Of a stretch of 12,461 bases of DNA, positions 1-6,919 are shown piece by piece. The stretch covers positions 1-12,461 of the forward strand of contig JAKPRU010001198.1 of assembly GCA_029557025.1 (NCBI GenBank). The letters run 5' to 3'. The notes under the pieces are model-generated. The model had not been told where the DNA came from, did no database searches, and saw nothing but the letters and a program-made list of their open reading frames with translations. The translations under genes were made by a program, and so were the position numbers. Position 1 is the first letter of the stretch. Every line of letters starts with the position of its first letter. This DNA is from Candidatus Omnitrophota bacterium. GTDB lineage: Bacteria > Hinthialibacterota > Hinthialibacteria > Hinthialibacterales > JAKPRU01.

Positions 1-60
1 CAGGCTCTTTTTGCTGCCGCGTATGCGAATCTGAAAACCATCCCCCTGTTTTCACCGTAG
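1..60 (+). CDS. Possible C-terminal tail of an upstream gene (partial)
   Basis: Frame 1 is open from the first base to a TAG at 58-60, giving 19 residues rich in Ala, Leu and Pro (QALFAAAYANLKTIPLFSP). The stretch is too short to assign to a family and could be open by chance. The idea is supported only weakly, by a terminator-like hairpin on the same strand about 90 nt downstream. If real, the gene lies mostly outside the window. Confidence 0.22.
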   Translation, partial: QALFAAAYANLKTIPLFSP

Positions 61-149
61 CGGGAGTCTCCTCCCCTTTCCTCCTGTGTCTTTGAACGAC
101 CCCTCGGAGCCGAGGTCTGTCTGTGGCTCTCTCCGGGAAGCTCCATCCG

Positions 150-178
150 GCACCCTTTTGGGTGCGGGTTTCTCTGTT
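150..178 (+). terminator. Candidate rho-independent terminator
   Basis: A 6-bp GC-rich stem (GCACCC 150-155 with GGGTGC 160-165) closes a TTTT tetraloop. It can be extended by two G-C pairs across one G/G mismatch, and is followed by a T-rich tail (TTTCTCTGTT, 169-178). This would end transcription from a + strand gene lying left of the window. The tail is interrupted by C and G, so strength is uncertain. The reverse orientation has no T tract. Confidence 0.4.
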
Positions 179-210
179 CATCCTGACTTGCACGGTCCCA
201 TCTCTTCAAG

Positions 211-273
211 AAGCCCCTCGGTGTGATTATTCTCGCGATATCCAAGCAGTCTCCCCCCTCTCCCGAGGGGCTT
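211..273. repeat. Inverted repeat upstream of the outer-membrane protein gene
   Basis: AAGCCCCTCGG (211-221) is matched by its exact reverse complement at 263-273, with 41 nt between the arms. The core octamer CCCCTCGG occurs a third time at 100-107, next to its partial complement (CCTCGG 102-107, CCGAGG 110-115). No T run follows, so it is not an obvious terminator. It may be an operator pair, part of a 5' leader, or a dispersed repeat. The rest of 61-412 holds no gene that I can support, and I found no convincing promoter for the gene at 413. Confidence 0.45.
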
Positions 274-412
274 GTGAGAAATGCGGGTTACCCTCGAAAT
301 CCCCCCAAAAAAACAGCAAAAAAGCCTTTATCTTGCAGGCCGGATGTGCAAGAATCCACTCCGGTTTCTCAGGATCAGAATCTAAATCAGGGATTTGGAA
401 GGAGATGCTTTG

Positions 413-1420
413 ATGAAAAGAGCGATCGGTTTTCTGATCTGCGCTGTCCTGCTTGGGACAGTGGCGCTTCCCTCTCAGGCACAGCTTCAACTGGGCGGAC
501 TGATGAGGGATGAATACGCCTTGGGCCTTACACCCACGATCAAGAGCGCCGGAATGGGTGGCGCCTATGTGGGCGTAGAGGGGACACAATCCATGAACCC
601 CGCCGCGCTTTCCATGGTGGACTACATGGAGGCCGTGCTGACATACGGCAATTACAATCATGATGACGGTCCGATGGCCCACCGGGGACGGCTGGATGCA
701 ACCCTTCCGGTCCCTTATATCGGCGGTGCGGCGCGGCTTATGCTGGACCACCTGGAGAGCGAAGATGACGAGATGACACTTCTCGGCGCTCCCATCGAGT
801 TCGACTCCTCTACCCTGGGACTTCAATACGGGCGCAATGTCACCGACTGGTGGGCGCTCGGTATCGGCGGATATCCCTACGAAAAAGCGAATGTCGATAT
901 GATCCTCGGCCCCGGCGCAAAAATCGATGCCGACGCATTCAGCCAGATCGGCAGCTTCCAGGCCGGTACATTGTTTCGACCTCACGAAAAGGTCACCATC
1001 GGCGGTCAGCTCATCTATATCATCGACGAACTCGAAGCCGATGTCCCCGGTGCGGGAGAGTGGAACGATGATTACTATATCAGCTACGTCGCCCTTGGCG
1101 CTTCATTCAGACCGTTTAAAGGAACTCTCCTGGCCGTGGATTATTGGAACGGCGAGATCCGAGGCGATCAGACACCGGTTCTGGAACTCAAGGATGACAC
1201 GGATATCGACCGATGGAACTTTGGTATCCAGCAGCGCGTTTGCTCGTATTGCGATCTGCGGATCGGCTCGAACAACGGCGGATTCACGACCGGTTTCAGC
1301 CTCCATGTCCTGAAGAACCTGGATATCGATTATGCTTATGTGAATAAGGCCCTTCGCGACAAGGAAATGGTCTGGGGCGACACGGAATATCACGGGGTTT
1401 CCGTGACCTATCGTTTTTGA
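413..1420 (+). CDS. Outer-membrane beta-barrel protein (PorV/PorQ- or FadL/OMPP1-like)
   Basis: A 335-residue envelope protein. Residues 1-23 form a signal peptide with a Lys-Arg start, a hydrophobic core and a likely cut after SQA. Residues 45-54 (SAGMGGAYVG) and the NPAAL at 62-66 match the N-terminal signature of PorV/PorQ and FadL/OMPP1-type barrels, in which Gly-rich strands are followed by a conserved Asn-Pro-Ala turn. Alternating strands run to a C-terminal Tyr-Arg-Phe; a terminal aromatic residue is typical of proteins inserted by the BAM machinery. I chose ATG 413 because AAGGAG (399-404) lies at good spacing; an in-frame TTG at 395 has no comparable site and would place residues before the signal peptide. 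The role (transport of hydrophobic compounds, or a secretion-associated barrel) cannot be settled. It stands alone on its strand and converges with the sialidase-like gene. Confidence 0.7.
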   Translation: MKRAIGFLICAVLLGTVALPSQAQLQLGGLMRDEYALGLTPTIKSAGMGGAYVGVEGTQSMNPAALSMVDYMEAVLTYGNYNHDDGPMAHRGRLDATLPVPYIGGAARLMLDHLESEDDEMTLLGAPIEFDSSTLGLQYGRNVTDWWALGIGGYPYEKANVDMILGPGAKIDADAFSQIGSFQAGTLFRPHEKVTIGGQLIYIIDELEADVPGAGEWNDDYYISYVALGASFRPFKGTLLAVDYWNGEIRGDQTPVLELKDDTDIDRWNFGIQQRVCSYCDLRIGSNNGGFTTGFSLHVLKNLDIDYAYVNKALRDKEMVWGDTEYHGVSVTYRF

Positions 1421-1423
1421 GAT

Positions 1424-1485
1424 CACGGGCAGGATGCCCGTGCCACCCGTGCCACCCATGCTACCTGTGTCACCTCGGCCATCCG
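1424..1485 (+). repeat. Palindromic intergenic repeat plus degenerate 9-bp tandem repeats
   Basis: Four bases after the barrel gene's stop, CACGGGCA (1424-1431) and TGCCCGTG (1435-1442) form a perfect 8-bp palindrome around GGA. Five degenerate 9-mers follow at 1441-1485: TGCCACCCG, TGCCACCCA, TGCTACCTG, TGTCACCTC and GGCCATCCG. The palindrome recurs in inverted orientation at 11528-11546. It lacks a T tract, so it may be a REP-like dispersed element that also forms an mRNA 3' end hairpin, between two convergent genes. Confidence 0.65.
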
Positions 1486-1534
1486 GGGGGGAACCCATGG
1501 GCGAGATGCCTGTGTCTGCCCGGCGAATTGTTAC

Positions 1535-2602
1535 CTATTTCACCGGATATTTCAGAATTGCCTCTTCATCAAACACGGCGTGCATAATGTCTACACGCTG
1601 GTTAGTCGTATAGACAATGTGGATTTTGCCGTCCCGTGTCTGGATCGCATACGGATAGGCAAACGAATTGTTTCCGGTACAGATGTTGCGTTGATAGGGA
1701 AATGTCTCGGCATTATCGGTAGAAATGGCTACCCGCAGGGGAGTCCGGTCGTTCATGTTGTCGTTGTAGACAAGCAGCAAGTGACCGTTCTTTAATTTGA
1801 TGAAATCCACTGCCGAGTTCGGGTTGGGAAATTCCGTATCTTTCGCGTCGGTCCAGGTCCATCCCCCGTCAAAGGACTCGGCGCGGAGAAGGTATCCGGT
1901 AGTTGTCGGTTCGTAGTTTCCGCCGCGACGAAGGTAGCAGATCAGATGCTTGTCGGTGATCTGCGCCACCTGCGCTTGGATATTGCCGGTCGGGGAGTGA
2001 ATGCGATTGGTCTCTTTCCAGGTCTTTTCCTTTGGATTGTACCGGAAGAAGTAGGAGCAGGAATCCCGGCCGGTCATCTCGGTGTCATGGCCCGTCTCAT
2101 AGTATACCGGGAGCAGGTAATCGCCGTTGTTGAGGACAATCGGCTGACTTCGCGCCATGCTTCCCAGTTCAAACGCGAACATGAAAGAATCAGACCAGGT
2201 TTTTGCGTCATCTTTGGAAATCTTTGCTTTGATGCGTGAGGTGGACCAGGTATCGCCGTATCGGTTCACATAAAACAGCCACACGATCCCATCCGGGGCT
2301 TGCCAGACCACGGGATTACCCTCCGCGCGGTCTGGAGTGTCCGCCAGGACTACGGGGTCCGACCACCTTTTCTGTCCGGCTTTCAGGCGAGTTCCGTACA
2401 CGGCGGTGTCTGTGCCGTATTCGCCCGATCCGCCGTAATACGCAACCAGCAAATCACCGTTGTCCAGTTGGGTGATTGAGGCAGGATGCCGGTATGCGCC
2501 GGGGAAATCCGGCCTTGTTATTTGTTCGATCGAAACATCATCCCCGGCGGCCCACAGGATCGGCAGCAGAAAAAGAGCGATAAGAACGGCAGATCGTTTC
2601 AT
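1535..2602 (-). CDS. Secreted BNR/Asp-box sialidase-like protein
   Basis: A 355-residue protein with an N-terminal signal peptide (about residues 1-19) and one six-bladed propeller of the BNR repeat-like type that is usually annotated exo-alpha-sialidase. Asp-boxes of the S-x-D-x-G-x-T-W type are visible at 129-136 (SKDDAKTW), 243-250 (SFDGGWTW) and, degenerate, 294-301 (STDNAETF). YRHP at 37-40 sits where sialidases carry (F/Y)-R-I-P, supplying the first triad Arg. Arg151 and Arg225/226 are candidates for the others, but I cannot prove this. Substrate is therefore open: sialic acid or another acidic glycan. Start: an in-frame GTG at 2614 exists, but GGAGG sits 5-6 nt before ATG 2602, which also opens a standard signal peptide. 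A promoter is visible 46 nt upstream (2648-2676). It is transcribed away from the propeller/GH9 pair and convergently with the barrel gene. Confidence 0.78.
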   Translation of the reverse strand: MKRSAVLIALFLLPILWAAGDDVSIEQITRPDFPGAYRHPASITQLDNGDLLVAYYGGSGEYGTDTAVYGTRLKAGQKRWSDPVVLADTPDRAEGNPVVWQAPDGIVWLFYVNRYGDTWSTSRIKAKISKDDAKTWSDSFMFAFELGSMARSQPIVLNNGDYLLPVYYETGHDTEMTGRDSCSYFFRYNPKEKTWKETNRIHSPTGNIQAQVAQITDKHLICYLRRGGNYEPTTTGYLLRAESFDGGWTWTDAKDTEFPNPNSAVDFIKLKNGHLLLVYNDNMNDRTPLRVAISTDNAETFPYQRNICTGNNSFAYPYAIQTRDGKIHIVYTTNQRVDIMHAVFDEEAILKYPVK

Positions 2603-2647
2603 GGAAACCTCCACAATCTCTTGGAAAATGGTTTTTTTCGTTCAAAG

Positions 2648-2676
2648 AGTATAGCGGATTGGCGGGGTCTTCTCTA
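2648..2676 (-). promoter_or_regulatory. Sigma70-type promoter for the sialidase-like gene
   Basis: On the minus strand, TAGAGA (2676-2671; four of six to TTGACA) and TATACT (2653-2648; five of six to TATAAT) are separated by 17 nt. Transcription would start near 2641, giving a leader of about 40 nt to ATG 2602. The match is good but has not been tested. Confidence 0.5.
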
Positions 2677-2731
2677 TTCCGGCATGGGACGAACGGGACA
2701 GATACGACCGATGAGCTCAACTCCCTCTGTA

Positions 2732-2754
2732 TCTCCCCCAATCTGTGGGGGAGA
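2732..2754. repeat. Hairpin-forming intergenic element
   Basis: TCTCCCCC (2732-2739) and GGGGGAGA (2747-2754) are exact complements around a 7-nt loop. No T tract follows in either direction. The element lies in the divergent region between the sialidase-like and propeller genes and looks like a REP-type element. The remaining part of 2677-2887 carries only a weak inverted repeat (TGAGCC 2780-2785, GGCTCA 2811-2816) and a direct repeat GATAATCC (2841-2848, 2864-2871). Neither gives a convincing promoter for the gene at 2888. Confidence 0.5.
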
Positions 2755-2887
2755 AGGTTGTGAGCACATTTACGGATTTTGAGCCAGATTCAGGAACCTC
2801 GCCCTCCCCCGGCTCACTCACATTCCGCAAGGAGATGAGAGATAATCCCGCCTGAGGCAAGTCGATAATCCGAAAGGAATCCAATCA

Positions 2888-4168
2888 ATGAATCCCAACT
2901 CGACTGAATCCTGGATCCATCGAGCACCACCGCTTTTCCCGCTGCTCTTATGGATCTTCACACTTGCGGCACAATCCATCGCCGATCCTGCGCCACGGGT
3001 CGAATGGACTGTTCAGACGGGTGGCCGCGTTTATTCATCCCCCGTTGTTGCCGAGCTGGCCGAGACGCCCGGCCTGGAAATCCTCCTGACCTCCAGTGAC
3101 GACCGCAGTGTCTCCTGTCTTAGCGCAAACCGGGAAGTCCTCTGGTCCTACAACGAGTTCACCCTCCGTCTGAGCTCCACACCCTGCGTTGCGGATATCG
3201 ACAAGGACGGGAAACCGGAGATCCTGATTACCACGCGCCAGGAGGGCGTAGCCTGCCTGAACGCCGATGGCTCTCTGCGCTGGAAAGCGCCCGTGAAGTC
3301 GGATATTGCCTGGGGAAGCGCCGTTGTTGCAGATGTCGATCACGATGGGACCCTGGACATCTGCTGGGCCTCCCTGTCCGGGCTTGTGGAATGCCACGCG
3401 CCGGATGGGAGCAAGAAGTGGAATTTCCAAATGCCTTCCTCCGGCTCGTTCGCCGCCCCCGCTGTCGGCGATATCAACGGCGACTTTTTCGCCGAAGTGA
3501 TTGCGTCCGACAGCAGCGCGGTCTTTTGCCTCGATCACAAGGGCCAGGAAGTCTGGCGCTTTCAGGGAATGGCTCCGTTCAATGCCGGCCCGGTGATCGC
3601 TCCTATTCTCGACGACACTCCCTATAACGTCCTCGCTCTCTCCAGCGATGGCGTTCTCTGGTGCCTCGACGCCAAAACGGGGAACCTTCTGTGGAATCAC
3701 CGAACCTACCGAATTCGCACCGACACGACGATCGCTATCGCAGATATCAACGGGGACAATCGGAACGAAGTCTTCTACGGAGACGGACTCGGCAACTTTT
3801 ACTGCCTTGATGGCGGAGGACGAGAACGCTGGCACTTCCAGGCGATGGATTGGATTGAGAGCGCGCCTGCCATCGGTGATGTAGACGGCGACGGCGACAT
3901 GGAGATTCTTTTCTGCTCCGCCGATGGAAACCTCTACTGCCTGTCCAAAACCGGCGAAACGGAATGGATCTTCCCTACCGGCAAGCGTATCGGCGCGTCT
4001 CCGACCTTGTGCGATTACGATCTCGATAACAAGACGGAGATTCTATTTCCTTCGCATAACGGGCTTCTCTATTGCCTCACATTCGATGCGGAATGGAATC
4101 CGAAGACAATGCCGTGGCCGTTCCGACGATACGATTTCCAGCACACCGCATTCGTGCCAACCAGGTGA
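2888..4168 (+). CDS. Secreted eight-bladed FG-GAP/PQQ-like beta-propeller protein
   Basis: A 426-residue exported protein: a charged N-terminus, a hydrophobic segment near residues 14-28, then eight repeats of 45-46 residues. Each blade follows one plan: an Asp-rich loop, a short strand, an invariant Cys, then a Gly-turn and a Trp strand of the PQQ-like (W-x-F) type. Calcium-loop-like motifs are at 103-108 (DIDKDG), 149-154 (DVDHDG), 195-199, 286-290, 331-336 (DVDGDG) and 376-380; blades at about 57 and 241 have degenerate loops. Cys residues fall at 77, 123, 169, 214, 259, 306, 351 and 396. The C-terminus has a WPFRRYDFQHT stretch, similar to the tail of many such bacterial proteins. No catalytic residues are recognisable, so a binding or scaffold role at the cell surface is likely. 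AAAGGA precedes ATG 2888. It is translationally coupled to the GH9 gene 5 nt downstream, which suggests a joint role in glycan handling. Confidence 0.72.
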   Translation: MNPNSTESWIHRAPPLFPLLLWIFTLAAQSIADPAPRVEWTVQTGGRVYSSPVVAELAETPGLEILLTSSDDRSVSCLSANREVLWSYNEFTLRLSSTPCVADIDKDGKPEILITTRQEGVACLNADGSLRWKAPVKSDIAWGSAVVADVDHDGTLDICWASLSGLVECHAPDGSKKWNFQMPSSGSFAAPAVGDINGDFFAEVIASDSSAVFCLDHKGQEVWRFQGMAPFNAGPVIAPILDDTPYNVLALSSDGVLWCLDAKTGNLLWNHRTYRIRTDTTIAIADINGDNRNEVFYGDGLGNFYCLDGGGRERWHFQAMDWIESAPAIGDVDGDGDMEILFCSADGNLYCLSKTGETEWIFPTGKRIGASPTLCDYDLDNKTEILFPSHNGLLYCLTFDAEWNPKTMPWPFRRYDFQHTAFVPTR

Positions 4169-4173
4169 CCAAC

Positions 4174-6852
4174 ATGAAAAACACATCGCAATGGCTCATA
4201 CGAATTTCCGGCGTCTTGTCGATTCTTTTTTTGCATAATGTCTGTACCGCCGCGTCGGTTTTCTCCCTGTCTTCCGTTCGAGACACCATTTCCTCTCAAC
4301 TAAAGGGAACACCATGCTCCTGGGAATCCTGTCCCGACCGTTACGGTGGGCAGGCGCTTCGAATCTCCGTTCCTGCCGGAAGAGAATCCGTCCGGTTCTT
4401 AGTATTTGACAAAACGCATTTCCTGCCTGTACCAGATCAATTCCGCGCGGAGACCTGGCTGAATACCGCAAACGGTGAATGCCAAGTCGATATAATTCTC
4501 TACGAAGGATCAACCATCAGCGAGCGTGCCCGATATACTGTCACTCACCAGGCACATGATTCCCAATGGCGATACGGGGCCTGCGATCTTCCGATTCAAA
4601 AAAACGCCGGATTGGTTCCCTATAACATTGAAATTACGGTGAAGGGTAAAGAAGTTCTGCTCGGCGATCTGGCGATTCATTCCGCAGAATCTCTTGTAAC
4701 AAATGGTAATTTTCTCAAGATAGAGAAATATCCTAATATGCAGATTCCCGATTCTCCGAAAGGACTCCTGGGATACCCCTGGGGATGGCGGGTGTGTCCT
4801 ATGCCGCAGTTTCATTTGAACCGTGCCCAGGCCCGTTGGGGCATGGTTGAAGGCGCAAACGGGAATGTCTTGTGGGTACAGAAAGAAGAGGGAGAGTTCT
4901 CCCTATCGGCGGAGCCGATCCGGGCCGGGGATGAAAACGCAGACTGGGTGGCACGTGTTATTGTCGAGAAATCCTCGACCCTATCGCCTACCATCCTACT
5001 GCGTCAATACGGGCAACACGGTTTGATCCAGGAAGACCATTCACAATCCAAGCCACAGAACATACCAAACGAGAACGCGACTCTTATCACGACGAACTGT
5101 ATCCGACAGCACGCGGATACGGATCGTATCGATCTGATCCTTCAGTTTCTTGGTCAAGAGGGCGAATGCCGTATCCGATCCGTGCAGGTGTGTAAATTAA
5201 CTCCGCTTTCAGACACTATGGAGATTTTTGTCGATCAGGCCGGGTACAATGAAAACGAACCGACTCGTTTCCTCGTCGCCAGCGAGACATTTCCAGAGAA
5301 GGGAGAAGGCGAGTTTTACCTGACATCGGAGAATCGACGCGCGTTTGAGGGAACATTATCGCCGGTCGGTAGAGTGATCGGTCAGAGCGGAGTTGATTGG
5401 GGGCGCTATTATTTCGAGGGCCTGATCCCAAAGATCGATCCCGGCAAGTACACGATTCATGCGAGTTTGGGTGACCGTTCCCCTGTCACGCGGGAGATCA
5501 CCATTGGCCCTGATCAACGATTGGCCGCTACAGGCGAACTGGCGTATCGGTTCTACTCGATTCAGCGATGCGGCTGCGTGGTTCCCGGCTGGCATGATCT
5601 GTGCCACATGGATGATGCCAAGTTGCCGGACGGAACACACGTCGATGCCACCGGCGGCTACCATAATGCCGGGGATCTGAATAAACACATGGATGATAAC
5701 ACGCCGATCTCCGTGTACGGCATGATTTCCGCATACCGGGCACACAAGAAATTCTTCGACCGAATCGACCACGATCAGAACGGTCGCGCGGATCTGCTCG
5801 ATGAGGCCGTATGGGGCGCGACCTGGCTGAAGAAGATGGTCGATCCGAAATCGGGCCACATCTGGATGAATGTCCTGAGCGATCTCGACTCCTACGGCCT
5901 CCCGGAAAACGACACAGACGGCATTATCGGAAACGGGGATGACCGGCGGATTACGACATCCGACCCCGGGTACCTGGGCGCTTGTACGATTGCCGCCTGG
6001 GCGGTGCTTTCGCAATATGTAACCGATCAGGAATACCTGTCGTATGCGGAGAATCTATGGAACGTCTATGAGGAACAGATTCTCAGCGGATTTAATCCGA
6101 GGCATTTATTTTCCGCGATGGAGTTGCATCGAGTAACGGGAAAGGAAAAGTACCGCCAGGCGGTCGATCGGATGGCCGACAACCTGCTTTCACTACAGAA
6201 CGAAGCAGGCTGGTTTGCACTTCAACCGGGAGGAACGATCCAGTACCGTATTCTCGATGAAGGGGCCACACCCGCCGCACTGGCGGACTATGCCCTGCAG
6301 TACCCGGACTCACCACGCGTCCCGAAAATACGAGAATCGCTAAAGAGGTATTTCTCCTGGAGCTTCAACATGGCAGATAACCCGTTCGGACTGATTCGCC
6401 ATTCCATCGGCGGCGAGCCGTTTTATCTGCAAAGCCGCGAGGAATGGTTCGGCGGCTCGAACAGCGCCTATTCCTCTGTCGCCTGGGCTGCTTATCTGAC
6501 TGCAAAACTATTTGCCGACGAGCCGGAATTTGCGGAGAAACTCCGTTGCCATGCCGCAAATCAGATCCATTGGCTACTGGGATTGAATGCGTTGGACCTC
6601 TGCATGTTGGAGGGAATCGGAACCTCCAGCCGCATTTACTACCACCATGTCTATTCGGAGATTCCGGGCCATCCGCGCGGGGATGTACCGGGGATCATCC
6701 CGAACGGAATTGTCCGCGAGCCGGGCAATTCGGACCGCCCCTGGTTCGACCTGCGGAAAGTACCGGGGTCCATGCCCGCCTGCGAATGCGCCGAACCGTG
6801 GCTTCCGCATAATGCGTATTATTTGCTGATGCTGTCGGCGAGTGGGCGATGA
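4174..6852 (+). CDS. Secreted multidomain GH9 glycoside hydrolase
   Basis: An 892-residue exported enzyme. Residues 1-25 form a signal peptide. Residues about 26-345 are beta-rich and resemble two carbohydrate-binding-type jelly rolls, not assignable by eye. VDQAGY at 353-358 opens the Ig-like domain (CelD_N type) found before GH9 catalytic domains. The (alpha/alpha)6 domain runs from about 445 to the end. Residues 494-501 (GGYHNAGD) match the GH9 GGWYDAGD motif; Asp501 is the expected catalytic base, but the first Asp is Asn498. Glu874, six residues before the conserved Asn880 (EPWLPHNA), fits the catalytic acid. GH9 enzymes cleave beta-1,4-glucans or, in some branches, glucosamine chains; the substrate here is open. 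There is no dockerin or anchor. I chose ATG 4174 because AGGTGA overlaps the previous stop; an upstream in-frame ATG at 4072 lies inside the propeller gene and would precede the signal peptide. Confidence 0.85.
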   Translation: MKNTSQWLIRISGVLSILFLHNVCTAASVFSLSSVRDTISSQLKGTPCSWESCPDRYGGQALRISVPAGRESVRFLVFDKTHFLPVPDQFRAETWLNTANGECQVDIILYEGSTISERARYTVTHQAHDSQWRYGACDLPIQKNAGLVPYNIEITVKGKEVLLGDLAIHSAESLVTNGNFLKIEKYPNMQIPDSPKGLLGYPWGWRVCPMPQFHLNRAQARWGMVEGANGNVLWVQKEEGEFSLSAEPIRAGDENADWVARVIVEKSSTLSPTILLRQYGQHGLIQEDHSQSKPQNIPNENATLITTNCIRQHADTDRIDLILQFLGQEGECRIRSVQVCKLTPLSDTMEIFVDQAGYNENEPTRFLVASETFPEKGEGEFYLTSENRRAFEGTLSPVGRVIGQSGVDWGRYYFEGLIPKIDPGKYTIHASLGDRSPVTREITIGPDQRLAATGELAYRFYSIQRCGCVVPGWHDLCHMDDAKLPDGTHVDATGGYHNAGDLNKHMDDNTPISVYGMISAYRAHKKFFDRIDHDQNGRADLLDEAVWGATWLKKMVDPKSGHIWMNVLSDLDSYGLPENDTDGIIGNGDDRRITTSDPGYLGACTIAAWAVLSQYVTDQEYLSYAENLWNVYEEQILSGFNPRHLFSAMELHRVTGKEKYRQAVDRMADNLLSLQNEAGWFALQPGGTIQYRILDEGATPAALADYALQYPDSPRVPKIRESLKRYFSWSFNMADNPFGLIRHSIGGEPFYLQSREEWFGGSNSAYSSVAWAAYLTAKLFADEPEFAEKLRCHAANQIHWLLGLNALDLCMLEGIGTSSRIYYHHVYSEIPGHPRGDVPGIIPNGIVREPGNSDRPWFDLRKVPGSMPACECAEPWLPHNAYYLLMLSASGR

Positions 6853-6919
6853 ATGGTATTGAAAAAGGGGAAATGTCTGACGTAAATGGTTTAGTTCCGA
6901 TAGCAGGATAGAAATAATC

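Noticed and set aside
227..985. 252-codon open frame on - opposite the barrel gene
   Set aside because: It spans both the upstream intergenic region and the barrel gene, with no signal or motif. The + strand product has a signal peptide, ribosome binding site and barrel signature.
3035..3835. 266-codon open frame on - opposite the propeller gene
   Set aside because: It is the mirror of the Asp-rich repeats and carries the same period. The + strand frame has the domain evidence.
4072..4173. Longer GH9 start at ATG 4072
   Set aside because: It lies within the propeller coding region, adds 34 residues before the signal peptide and has no ribosome binding site; ATG 4174 is well placed after AGGTGA.
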